Shown here piece after piece: positions 53,990 through 64,000 of a DNA stretch of 64,000 bases. How positions within the stretch are numbered: position 1 is the first letter of the stretch; each line of letters begins with the position of its first letter. Made by a program: the position numbers and the translations under genes. This stretch comes from Pithys albifrons albifrons (Eukaryota > Chordata > Aves > Passeriformes > Thamnophilidae): contig NC_092486.1 of the NCBI RefSeq assembly GCF_047495875.1, forward strand, positions 2,775,259 through 2,839,258, in the 5' to 3' direction. The notes below the pieces were generated by a model. It did not search any database, was not told where the DNA came from, and saw nothing but the letters and a program-made list of their open reading frames with translations.

Positions 53990-55858
53990 GGGGAGGGAAG
54001 AGGAAGGACCTGAGAGCTGAGGATGATGATGCAGAGAGGAAGAATGAGGTGGATAATCAGAATTTTCAGCAGCAGAAAGAGGCTCAGAGTTTGCTGTCTG
54101 TGCTCTCTGTCTCCACAACTCCTGTGTCTACTCCTAGAGAAGAACTTGCCCTGGACTGGGGGGGTGGGATGGGTTTGGTGGTGTGTTGGTGGGGGAGGGA
54201 AGATGAAGGACCTGAGAGATGAGGATGATGATGCAGAGAGGAAGAATGAGCTGATAATCGGAATTTTCAGCAGCAGAAAGAGGCTCAGAGTTTGCTGTCT
54301 GTGCTCTCTGTCTCCACAACTCCTGTGTCTACTCCTAGAGAAGAACTTGCCCTGGACTGGGGGGGTGGGATGGGTTTGGTGGTGTGTTGGTGGGGGAGGG
54401 AAGATGAAGGACCTGAGAGATGAGGATGATGATGCAGAGAGGAAGAATGAGGCTGAAAATCAGAATTTTCAGCAGCAGAAAGAGACTCAGAGTTTGCTGC
54501 CTGTGCTCTCTGTCTCCACAACTCATGGACTCCTAGAAAAGAATTTGCCCTGGACTGGGGGGGTGGGATGGGACAAGGTGGGTTTGGTGATGGGTATTGT
54601 GGGGATGGGAAGAGGAAGGACCTGAGAGCTGAGGATGATGATGATGCAGAGAGGAAGAATGAGGTGGATAATCAGAATTTTCAGCAGCAGAAAGAGGCTC
54701 AGACTTGGCTGCCTGTGCTGTCTGAGGTTCTCCACAACTCCTGTGTCCACTCCTAGAGAAGAACTTGCCCTGGACTGGGGGGGTGGGATGGGTTTGGTGA
54801 TGGGTGTTGGTGGGGAGGGAAGAGGAAGGACCTGAGAGCTGAGGATGATGATGCAGAGAGGAAGAATGAGGTGGATAATCAGAATTTTCAGCAGCAGAAA
54901 GAGACTCAGAGTTTGCTGCCTGTGCTCTCTCCACAACTCCTGTGTTGACTCCTAGAAAAGAATTTGCCCTGGACTGGGGGGGTGGGATGGGACAAGGTGG
55001 GTTTGGTGATGGGTCTTGGTGGGGAGGGAAGAGGAAGGACCTGAGAGCTGAGGATGATGATGATGCAGAGAGGAAGAATGAGGCTGAAAATCAGAATTTT
55101 CAGCAGCAGAAAGAGGCTCAGACTTTGCTGCTTGTGCTGTCTGAGGTTCTCCACAACTCCTGTGTCCACTCCTAGAGAAGAACTTGCCCTGGACTGGGGG
55201 GGTGTGGGATGGGACAAGGTGGGTTTGGTGGTGAGTGTTGGTGGGGATGGGAAGAGGAAGGACCTGAGAGCTGAGGATGATGATGCAGAGAGGAAGAATG
55301 AGGCTGAAAATCAGAATTTTCAGCAGCAGGAAAGGGGTGTTGAGGCTCAGACTTGGCTGCCTGTGCTGTCTGAGGTTCTCCACAACTCCTGTGTTGACTC
55401 CTAGAAAAGAATTTGCCCTGGACTGGGGGGGTGGGATGGGATAATGTGGTTTTTTTGGTGAGTGTTGGTGGGGATGGAAGAGGAAGGACCTGAGAGATGA
55501 TGATGATGCAGAGAGGAAGAATGAGGTGGATAATCAGAATTTTCAGCAGCAGAAAGAGGCTCAGACTTCGCTGCCTGTGCTGTCTGAGTTTCTCCACAAC
55601 TCCTGTGTCCACTCCTAGAGAAGAACTTGCCCTGGACTGGGGGGGTGTGGGATGGGACAAGGTGGGTTTGGTGGTGAGTGTTGGTGGGGATGGGAAGAGG
55701 AAGGACCTGAGAGCTGAGGATGATGATGCAGAGAGGAAGAATGAGGCTGAAAATCAGAATTTTCAGCAGCAGGAAAGGGGTGTCAGGCTTAGAGTTTGCT
55801 GCCTGTGCTCTCTGAGGTTCTCCACAACTCCTGTGTTGACTCCTAGAGAACAAAATAT
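53990..55858. repeat. Satellite-like tandem repeat, 201-223 bp, nine copies
   Basis: GCAGAGAGGAAGAATGAG occurs at 54031, 54233, 54434, 54646, 54853, 55065, 55285, 55508 and 55728. The unit also has GAATTTTCAGCAGCAG, CTCCACAACTCCTGTGT, GAACTTGCCCTGGACTGG and a G-run block GGGGGGGTGGGATGGG. Length differs by ATG copy number, GAGGTTCTCC insertions and a GAAAGGGGTGT insertion. Frames on both strands up to 200 codons are incidental. Confidence 0.95.
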
Positions 55859-56399
55859 TGCCCTGAATTGGTAAATCTCCACCAAACCCCTTTTTGCTTC
55901 TGCCCCCAGCAGGCCCTGCCTACACTTTAATCTTCTTTTCCTCCTAGATCAGTAAATTAAGATACAGCTCCAAACTCTCCAATTTCCTGAGCTTTTCCCA
56001 ACCTCTTCCCTCCTTGTGCTATTTTTGCAGTACTCCAATTATTCTGCTCTCCCTGGAATTCTGCCTGGTGTATCCTTGGGGCAAACTGAGCTCCCCAACA
56101 CTAAGCCCAGTTTTACCTTGGTGGAATTCGCTGGAATTCACCTTCATTTCCCACCTTGGGGATGAAGTGGAGCCCTCAGGAGGTTGTGAAAGCAGCTGGA
56201 ATTGTGCTCCACAGCTTTGGGGTGAGGTGGAACCCTCAGAGCCTCCTGCAGTTCCCATGGAATGGGAGCTCCTGTGACACCTCTGGGGCCACCAAAGAGG
56301 GGTCGGGGGGGGAGGTTAAACCTGAGAGCTGCTGGTTTAGGTGGAGCAGAAAGTGGGGAAGGAGGGAGTTGGTGCAGGAAGGGGTCAGGATTTGCTCAG
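55859..56399. other. Unique non-coding sequence
   Basis: No gene recognised; a 21-bp motif (TGAGGTGGAACCCTCAGAG / TGAAGTGGAGCCCTCAGGAG) is repeated at 56163 and 56222. Confidence 0.5.
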
Positions 56400-56495
56400 A
56401 GCAGGTGGAAAGTGTCCCTGCCCAGGGCATGGGGTGGAAGAAAATGATCCTTAAGGTCCCTTCCAACCCAAACCAGCCCATGGTTTTGATTCCCT
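56400..56495 (+). mobile_element. CR1 3'-end fragment
   Basis: GGAAAGTGTCCCTGCCCAGG, ATGATCCTTAAGGTCCC and TTCCAACCCAAACC match the CR1 3' end in plus orientation. Confidence 0.8.
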
Positions 56496-56689
56496 GAGAA
56501 GCTGCAAGAGGTGTCAGCACTCCCAGTGACCTCAAATCCAATAAATCAGCCCTGGGGTGCCCAAATCTGGGCTCAAAAACCCAACCCAGAGGGCAGGAAA
56601 ACCTGAGGACTTCCTGGGGATCTGTGAACCCATTCAGGGTCCATCTCCTGATTCCAGCACTGCTGCTGGGCCAGGGAGGGCTCTGCTCT
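56496..56689. other. Unique spacer
   Basis: Short stretch with no gene or repeat. Confidence 0.55.
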
Positions 56690-57727
56690 GCCTCCTGCTG
56701 CTGGGCTTGGATTAACAGAGCCAGGCTTAACTGGGGAGGGCTCTGATCTCCCTTCACTGCTGGGCTTGGATTAGCAGAGCCAGGCTTAACTGGGGAGGGC
56801 TCTGCTCTGCCTCCTGCTGCTGGGCTTGGATTAGCAGAGCCAGGTTTAACTGGGGAGGTCTCTGATCTCCCTTCACTGCTGGGCTTGGATTAGCAGAGCC
56901 AGGTTTAACTGGGGAGCTGCTGAGCCAGGCTTAACTGGGGAGGGCTCTGCTCTGCCTCCCTGCTGCTGGGCTTGGATTAACAGAGCCAGGCTTAACTGGG
57001 GAGGGCTCTGCTCTGCCTCCTACTGCTGGGCTTGGATGAGCAGAGCCAGGTTTAACTGGGGACCAGCAGAGCCAGGTTTAACTGGGGAGAGGGCTCTGCT
57101 TTCCCTCTTCTGCTGCTGGGCATAGATTGGCAGAGCCAGGTTTAACTGGGGATCAGCAGAGCCAGGTTTAACTGGGGAGGGCTCTGCTCTCTCTTTCTGC
57201 TGCTGGGCATGGATTGGCAGAGCCACATTTAACTGGAGATTAGCAGAGCCAGGTTTAACTGGGGAGGGCTCTGCTCTCCCTTCACTGCTGAGAGTGGATT
57301 GGCAGAGCCAGGTTTAACTGGGCATGGATTGGCAGAGCCAGATTTAACTGGAGAGGGCTCTGCTCTCCCTTCACTGCTGGGCTTGGATCAGCAGAGCCAC
57401 ATTTAACTGGGGATCAGCAGAGCCAGGTTTAACTGGGGAGGGCTCTGCTCTCTCTTTCTGCTGCTGGGCATGGATTGGCAGAGCCAGGTTTAACTGGGGA
57501 TCAGCAGAGCCAGGTTTAACTGGGGAGGGCTCTGCTCTCTCTTCCTGCTGCTGGGCATGGATTGGCAGAGCCAGGTTTAACTGGGGATCAGCAGAGCCAG
57601 GTTTAACTGGGGAGGGCTCTGCTCTCTCTTCCTGCTGCTGGGCATGGATTGGCAGAGCCACATTTAACTGGGGATTAGCAGAGCCAGGTTTAACTGGGGA
57701 TCAGCAGAGCCAGGTTTAACTGGGCTA
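56690..57727. repeat. 60/87/27-bp compound minisatellite
   Basis: Left half: 60-bp units with GCAGAGCCAGGCTTAACTGG, GGAGGGCTCTGCTCTGCCTC and GCTGCTGGGCTTGG. Right half (from about 57040): a 27-bp element (GGGATCAGCAGAGCCAGG then TTTAACTGG) is inserted, giving 87-bp units. The array ends in plain 27-bp units (57660-57725). All three lengths are multiples of three. Confidence 0.94.
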
Positions 57728-58529
57728 AACAAGAGATCAAAGCCACTGGGGTGGCTGTCCCTTAATCCAAGGGCAGGGCTGGCACTGCCAGAGTGTTCCC
57801 TGAAGGGTGACAGGCTGGGGCAGTGCCCAGAGGGCCCCGGGCTCCCTGCAGAGTCCCATTAGCTCCCCGTGGGCAAACCCTTCTGGCCTGGAGGAGGCAC
57901 CTCCTCCAAAGCTCTTTCCTTTATTATTTCCCTGATTTGAACATTTTCCAACACTTGAATGCAGCAAAAGTGACATTTAGGAAACAAAGTGGGACATAAC
58001 TCTGAGTTCTGGAGGCTGCTGGAACAGAAAATCCTGGGGAAGGGCAGAGGGAAAAGCCACTAAACATCCTCCTCAAAGCCACAACCTTTGTGAGCCATGA
58101 GGAGATGAATCTTTTGAAGTTTCTCTGCATTTATAGATGCAATACATTCATTTTAGTGCTGCTTTTTCCCTCCCTCTTGTGGAAATTGCAGCGTGACAGG
58201 GAGAAGATGGCAGGCCAAGATCAGTTTGGAAATTATGCTAATTCCTCTAACCTCGTTTTTTTTCTCATTATGGTCTTGAGAGGGAGGGAAATAAAAGCAT
58301 TGACTGTGATTGGAAAAGACTTTTATTAACTTTTTTTTTTTTTTTTTTGCATTCCATGGCAATAATGGGAATGCAGGAGGGCAAAAGGTGATAGCTTGAT
58401 GTGGGCCAAGATCAAACAGGGGAACTGCCTTTAATGGAGTCCTTCAGCAGGAATCTCAGATTCCAACACTTTAATTTAATGTAATTTTATGGCAGGAATT
58501 GGTCCAGAAAAGCTTCTCCAAGAGCTGAG
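57728..58529. other. Unique non-coding sequence
   Basis: No gene recognised. Poly-T at 58330-58348. Confidence 0.55.
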
Positions 58530-58725
58530 GCATCTGCAGGAATATTTCATGGAGGGACAGGACAAAGGGAAGGGCTTTGCAGTGAAACAGGGCAGGGTTA
58601 GGTGGGATACTGGGGGGAAATCCTGCCCTGGAGGGTGGGGAGGGATGGGATGGGATTCCCAGAGAAGCTGTGGCTGCTCCAGCCCTGGGAGTGTCCAAGG
58701 TCAGGCTGGAGCCACCTGGATCCAA
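58530..58725 (+). mobile_element. CR1 fragment, 3' end missing
   Basis: Plus-strand CR1 interior (GGGATACTGGGGGGAAATCC, CAGAGAAGCTGTGGCTGC, GGGAGTGTCCAAGGTCAG) stopping before the 3' signature. It faces the inverted copy that starts 30 bp downstream. Confidence 0.82.
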
Positions 58726-58754
58726 ACCAGCCACATTTCCACTCAGAAATAGAG

Positions 58755-59540
58755 CCATGGAATTCCAGAATGGTTTGGGTTGGAGGGACCTTAAAGTCCA
58801 CTCAGTGCCACCCCCTGCCCTGGGCAGGGACACCTCCCACTGTCCCAGGGACACCTCCCACTGTCCCAGGGTGCTCCAGCCTGGCCTTGGACACTCCCAG
58901 GGATGGAGCAGCCACAGCTTCTCTGGGAATCCCATCCCAGCCCTCCCCACCCTCCCAGCCAACAATCCCTTCCCAATATCCCACCTCACCCCACTCCCTG
59001 CCAGTTGAAATCCATCCCAGTGCCAGTTGAACCCCAAGTCTTTCAGCTGCCTCTGGGCTGGAGCTGAGGAGGGGCTGAGACCCCCAGAGCTGCTGGTGGG
59101 ACGGAGCTGGAGCTGCCAGGGATGGGCAGGAGCCCTGGAATGGGCTGGGATGGAGGGACCTTGAAGGTCACCCAGTGCCACCCCTGCCCTGGGCAGGGTC
59201 ACCTCCCACTGTCCCAGGGACACCTCCCACTGTCCCAGGGACACCTCCCACTGTCCCAGGGATGGCCTGGCCTTGGACACTCCCAGGGATGGAGCAGCCA
59301 CAGCTTCTCTGGGAATCCCATCCCAGCTCCTCCTCACTCCCCCACCCAGGAATTCCTTCCCAATATCCCATCCAACCCTGCCCTCTGACCATTTGAAGCC
59401 ATTCCCTGTGTCCTGTCCCCCCATCCCTTGTCCTCAGTCTCTCTCCATCTTCCCTGTCAGCCCCTTCAGGTCCTGGAAGGCTAAATTAGATCACCCCAAA
59501 CCTTCTCCTCTCCAGGCTGCACATTCCCAATTCTCAGTCC
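58755..59540 (-). mobile_element. CR1 3'-end multimer
   Basis: Signatures near 58757 and 59140; fourth copy of the shared linker at 59003-59200. The second unit carries three tandem ACACCTCCCACTGTCCCAGG steps (first as TCACC) and has lost the GGGGCTCCAGCC step. With the plus-strand fragment at 58530 it forms an inverted pair of about 110 matching bases. Confidence 0.88.
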
Positions 59541-59740
59541 TTGGATGAAGGGTGGGGATAATTCCTTTTGAATATGGATCAGCAAACCCCACCATGCCAC
59601 TGCCAACCTTCCTCAGCTGAATTTAGGATTTCTTTTTTCCTTTCTGGCTGATTTTCCCTGTTTTCCTTGGGATGGCACCAGTGCCATGCAGGGCAGAGCC
59701 AAGCCTGGGCAACCCCACCTTCAGGGGTGGCAATCAGTTT
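59541..59740. other. Unique spacer
   Basis: No gene or repeat. Confidence 0.55.
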
Positions 59741-60415
59741 AGAATCACAGAATGGATTGGGTTGGAAAAGCCCTCCCAGATCAGCAAGTCCAACCCTTGA
59801 TCCAACCCCACTGGGATCACCAGCCCAGGGCACTCTGTGCCCTGGGCTGGTGATCACAGTAGGGTTGGATCAAGACGTGGTGGATTCTCCCTCAGTGCCA
59901 CATCCATAGAATCACAGAATCCTAGAATGGATTGGGTTGGAAAAGCCCTCCAAGATCATCAAGTCCAACCCTTGGTCCAACTCCAGTCCCTTTACCAGAT
60001 CATGGCACTCAGTGCCACGGCCAAGCTCAGGTTCAAACCCTCCAGGGATGGGGAATCCACCCCCTCTCTGGGCAGCCCATTCCAATCCCTGAGCACTCTC
60101 TCTGCAAAGAATTTCTTTCTGCTCTCCAACTTCAATTTCCCCTGGCAGAGCTTGAGCCCATCGTGCCCCCTTGTCCTATTGCTGAGTGCCTGGGAGAAGA
60201 GACCAACCCCCACCTGGCCAGAACTTCCCTTCAGGCAGTTCCAGACAGTGCTGAGGTCACCTCTGAGCCTCCTCTTCTCCAGGCTGAACACCCCCAGCTC
60301 CCTCAGCCTCTTCCCACAGCACTTGTGCTCCAGTCCCTTCTCCAGCCTCGTTGCTCTTCTCTTCTCACTTGGGTTGGAAGAGACCTCTGAGATCATCAAA
60401 TCCAACCCTTGGTCC
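59741..60415 (-). mobile_element. CR1 3'-end dimer, same type as at 40.4 kb
   Basis: Short 3' end with near-perfect palindrome (59796-59874), junction GCCACATCCATAGAATCAC at about 59897, then a long copy to 60415. Structure and sequence match 40447-41064 closely. It ends with a third CR1 3' signature (60367-60412, CTTGGGTTGGAAGAGACCTC) cut off at CTTGGTCC. Confidence 0.9.
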
Positions 60416-60884
60416 GCGTTTGAGGAGCTGCAGAGCTGGCACACAGTGCCAGTGGTGCCCAGAGGGCACACTGAGGCCTGATTTCCAGCTCCCAGAGCCA
60501 CTCACAGGGAAATTCAGGCTGCCTGGAACTCCCTGTTCCTTCCACACCAATATTGTGTCATTAAGGAAGTGAGTGGTGATAAAATCTCCCAACTCCAGCC
60601 AGGCTTTGTCTTTGAATGAGCTTTCAGTCCTGACTCTTTTCTTCTGATAACCTTGGAAAACCTCCAGAAACACTTAATTAATTGGCTTCCTTGGAATCTG
60701 CAGAATTCCTTTGTGTCCCTGAGCTGAGTTTATCTTTGGAACAGCATAACAAGGTGCTGAGGGAACAGTTTCTGTCTCTGGTGGCTTCACCAGCACGTGT
60801 GACCTCCTGCTGTGCCCAGGTCACCTGGCATTTTCCAGGGCACAAGAGGAGATGGATAACTCAGGATGCAAATTCTCAGAGGGT
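60416..60884. other. Unique non-coding sequence
   Basis: No gene recognised. Confidence 0.55.
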
Positions 60885-61325
60885 GATGAAGGGCTGGGAT
60901 GGGATTCCCAGAGAAGCTGTGGCTGCCCCATCCCTGGGAGTGTCCAAGGCCAGGTTGGACCAATCCGGGACAGTGGGAGGTGTCCCTGGGACAGTGGGAG
61001 GTGTCCCTGCCAAGGCCAGGGTTGGCACTGGATGATCTTGAAAGTCTTTTCCAACCCAAACCATTCCCTGATTCCATGTGCTGGTTAAATGGGATAGTGG
61101 GAAGAAATCCTTCCCTGGAAGTGTGGGGATGGATGGGCTGGGATTCCCAGAGCAGCTGTGGCTGCTCCATCCCTGGGAGTGTCCAAGGCCAGGTTGGAGC
61201 GCCCTGGGACAGTGGGAATTGTCCCTGGGACAGTGAGAGGTGTCCCTGCCCATGGCAGAGGGTGGGATGGGATGATCTTTAAGGTCCCTCCCAACCCAAA
61301 TCACTCCATGATTCCATGATTTTGT
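60885..61325 (+). mobile_element. CR1 3'-end dimer
   Basis: Two plus-strand 3' ends (tails near 61020-61078 and 61255-61325, the second ending CCATGATTCCATGATTTTG). Shared junction GATTCCATGTGCTGGTTAAA then TGGGATAGTGGG at 61068-61100. The 20-bp GGGACAGTGGGAGGTGTCCC step is double in the first unit. Confidence 0.9.
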
Positions 61326-61461
61326 AAACCCCTGGAGCTATTAATGGTTAATAAAATCAGTTTAGTACAGAGCCCTGGGAAGGACGAGGCTGCTCATGTG
61401 GTGGGGGTTGAAGCCCCTGAAAAGGCCCTAAAAGGCTCAGTTGAGAACTTTGTCTGTGGAG
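61326..61461. other. Spacer between convergent CR1 copies
   Basis: About 135 bp, no gene or repeat. Confidence 0.55.
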
Positions 61462-62260
61462 ATCACAGGATCATAAATGGTTTGGGTTGGAAAAGCCCTC
61501 CCAGATCATCAAGTCCAACCCTTGGGCCAACTCCAGGCCCTTTACCAGATCATGGCACTCAGTGCCACGGCCAAGCTCAGTTTCAAACCCTCCAGGGATG
61601 GGGAATCCACCCCCTCTCTGGGCAGCCCATTCCAATCCCTGAGCACTCTCTCTGCAAAGAATTTCTTTCTGCTCTCCAACTTCAATTTCCCATGGCAGAG
61701 CTTGAGCCCATCGTGCCCCCTTGTCCTATTGCTGAGTGCCTGGGAGAAGAGACCAACCCCCACCTGGCCACAACTTCCCTCCAGGCAGTTCCAGACAGTG
61801 CTGAGGTCACCTCTGAGCCTCCTCTTCTCCAGGCTGAACACCCCCAGCTCCCTCAGCCTCTCCCCACAGCACTTGTGCTCCAGTCCCTTCTCCAGCCTCG
61901 TTGCTCTTCTCACTTGGGTTGGAAGAGACCTCTGAGATCATCAAATCCAACCCTTGATCCAACCCCACTGGGATCACTCTGGCACTCTGTGCCCTGGGCT
62001 GGTGATCCCAGTGGGGTTGGATCAAGACATGGTGGATTCTCTGTCCCTGGAGGTGTTTCAGAGGACACTCAGTGCCACCTCCAGTCCCTTCTCCAGCCTC
62101 GTTGCTCTTCTCTGGCCCCGCTCCAGCCCCTCAATCTCTTGCCTCAACTGAGGGGCCCAGAACTGAACACAACACTCAAGGTGTGGCCTCCCCAAGGCAG
62201 AGTCCAGGGGAAGGGTCACTGCCCTGGCCCTGCTGGCCACGCTGGTTTGGACACAGATCA
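61462..62260 (-). mobile_element. CR1 LINE with internal 3'-end insert
   Basis: Minus-strand copy matching 8571-9360 nearly throughout, including the internal short 3' end (61915-61960) and imperfect inverted repeat (61957-62030). Minus-strand coding remnants [20 protein letters not shown] and [14 protein letters not shown] are visible, separated by the insert. 5'-truncated at about 62260. Confidence 0.92.
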
Positions 62261-63349
62261 GTGTCGTGACAGGAGTTTGCCCCTGAATTCTGGCAATGAA
62301 AGGGGTTGAGCACAGAGGGGAGAGCTCAGCTCAGCTCAGCTCAGGGAGTTATTCTCAGCCTGGGATGTGCTCCCTGCAATTATTAACCGCCTGATTAAGT
62401 GTTTGATGTTCTTCCCAGCCAAGTTATCAACATGTTCAACATTCATTTGGCTTGTAGTGCTTTATGCAGCTTTCATGCCCCATAAAATGCCTGTTAAGTG
62501 CTGGGGATGTCTAATAAGGATGTTTTCAGCAGCTCCCTCGGGTTCAAAGAGGTTGGAAACACCAAGGAATAAACTTCCTTGGACAGGAGGGGGGTGAAGC
62601 AGCTGGTTCTTGGTGGAGAAAGGATCTTGAAATGATAAAGGAACAGAGAAAAGGAGCTTTAATTCAGTGTGTCAGTGGCACAGATTGGAACTGGCATTGA
62701 AGTCTATGCAGTGATTGGGTTTCCTTTAATATGAACAAATGAAGAGCTCTTGTGTTGAGTGATGGAACAGCTAATTGAGCAGGAGCAGGTCTTAGTTAAT
62801 TTTTATTGCCTTTGAAGGCAGGAGTGATTCCTCTGCTCATTTTAGGACAGATAAAGTCGTGCATGTTTTTATTGAGCTTTGGCAGCTGCAAAGTGGGGAA
62901 CAAATGGGGGGTTGTTCTTGTTTGAACAGCTCATCGACAAAAGGAGGTGGGGGGGGAGTCTCCAGAACAGCTCAGAGGAACTCAGGGAAGCTCCAAGCAA
63001 CGTTGCTTTAGATTATTGCTGCAATTTTATGGGCCAGTGGAAAGCAAAAAAAAGTCCATTCCTCATGCCCTGCTCCTCTGAGCTGTAAATCAATAACCAG
63101 CTAATGGAGGTGGGTTCAACTCCCTCCCCGATGGATCCTTGTCCTGGTATTAAACACCTGCAAGTTGAAACTCCAGCAGGAGCAGAGGGGGGAAAATGAT
63201 CTTGTCTGAGGGTTGGGTTTGTCCCAGAACTGCTGGGAAATGCAAAACATAATTTCAGATTGTTGTTTGGTGTAAAGATTTGCAATGGAATTGTTGATTT
63301 TTTTGGGGTTTTTTTTGAGTTTTTCCCCCCAATGAATTTATTTGTTCAA
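62261..63349. other. Unique non-coding sequence
   Basis: No gene recognised. TCAGCTCAGC is tandem at 62327-62342. 62380-62530 is a candidate conserved element. Confidence 0.55.
62380..62530. promoter_or_regulatory. Candidate conserved non-coding element
   Basis: Unique AT-rich block with CAATTATTAACCGCCTG, TTTATGCAGC, CCCCATAAAATGCCTG and two same-direction TTAAGTG motifs (62395-62401 and 62494-62500), the core bound by NKX2-type homeodomain proteins. No repeat similarity seen. Conservation not testable here. Confidence 0.25.
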
Positions 63350-63455
63350 GGAAGGACTGGATGTGGCTCTCAGTGCTCTGGGCTGGTTGGGAAGGTGGGA
63401 TTTGGTCACAGGTTGGGCTGGATCTTGAAGGGCTTTTCCATCCTCAGGGATTCTG
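63350..63455 (+). mobile_element. CR1 3'-end fragment
   Basis: GGACTGGATGTGGCTCTCAG, GGTTGGGCTGGATCTTGAAG and GGGCTTTTCCATCCTCAGG follow the CR1 3' end; diverged. Confidence 0.75.
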
Positions 63456-64000
63456 TGGAATCCAAGCCTTGGGAAGAGTTTGAATGCAAGGTAAGGGTTT
63501 CCAATAATAAAATAAAAGCTGTGGGAGGGTGGTTTGAGTCAGGAGAAGGGGCCTGGCACAGGTGGCAATGGGAAAGGGCTTTGAGGGTGCCCAAGGAATT
63601 AAGAGTAAAGAAAATTAATGGCAGATCTGGATGCTGAGGCTCTTCAGAGCTGCACTTTGGGCTGGGAATGTAATTTGCTTTAATTCCTGGCTATAATTTG
63701 CTTTCCATCATTCCTACTGAGCAGTTTCTGTGTTCCAACCTGCCCCTGCCAGGGTCTGATCACGTTTTCCTCAGCCTGAGTGGCCTTTACTCTGTAAACA
63801 CACCAAGCCTTTGTTTGTAAGGGGTTGTTTTATAAATATCCCTGCTGTGTTTATCAGCATTTACCACAGGCTAAAATTAGCTGTGGGAGCAGAGCATTAA
63901 TCAATGGGGCTCCACAACTGGCATCGGGCTGGGCTGTCTCACAGACAGGCAGAGCTGGCAGGAAAACTTGCCAAAGCCCTGAATTAAATGAAGTTTCAGC
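63456..64000. other. Unique non-coding sequence
   Basis: No gene or repeat recognised to the window edge. Confidence 0.55.

Noticed and set aside
56690..57727. Gln/Pro-rich repeat protein on the minus strand
   Set aside because: Frame kept open by units of 60, 87 and 27 bp; short, broken into pieces and without gene signals.

Overview
The window looks like nuclear DNA of a songbird (Passeriformes). Non-LTR retrotransposon pieces of the CR1 family are scattered over both strands. One SINE at 15907-16045 joins a tRNA-Ile-like head to a CR1-like tail, a structure known from songbird genomes. I identified the taxon by recognising repeat families, not by a database search.

I find no protein-coding gene that I can defend. 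The long open frames (up to about 590 codons) all lie on tandem repeats or CR1 copies. The only coding-like conserved sequence is the decayed CR1 reverse transcriptase. One short exon-like block at 53709-53772 and four unique, CpG- or homeobox-motif-bearing blocks (1265-1400, 7120-7290, 47325-47460, 62380-62530) are weak candidates for an exon or conserved non-coding elements. The window may be one or more long introns or intergenic DNA.

Layout. Tandem repeats cover roughly a third of the sequence, in more than twenty separate arrays of unrelated units: 24/21 bp at 1-640, 30 bp at 5.99-7.07 kb, CCCTT at 10.58 kb, 28 bp at 11.48-12.67 kb, 41/55 bp at 17.49-18.48 kb, 80/69 bp at 21.35 kb, 17 bp at 22.3 kb, 23/20 bp at 23.1-24.6 kb, 19 bp at 25.9-26.8 kb, 22 bp at 29.06-30.32 kb, 93/72 bp at 31.6 kb, 11 bp at 33.3-34.4 kb, 46 bp at 37.7-38.6 kb, about 335 bp at 43.1-45.5 kb, about 635 bp x2 at 45.8-47.1 kb, 51 bp at 50.4 kb, about 205 bp at 54.0-55.9 kb and 60/87/27 bp at 56.7-57.7 kb. 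CR1 pieces cover roughly another fifth. An LTR-like repeat occurs three times (16.1, 41.1 and 48.9 kb).

The most interesting structure is in the CR1 material. Many copies are not single 3' ends but head-to-tail dimers or trimers of 3' ends with the same junction at eight or more sites. Four copies also share an almost identical linker of about 200 bp. Other copies carry a 3' end inside the element next to an inverted repeat, which in one copy is a perfect palindrome with 38-bp arms (40505-40584). One LTR-like copy holds a roughly 88-bp in-place inversion. Together these point to repeated template switching, gene conversion or mobilisation of multimeric CR1 ends.
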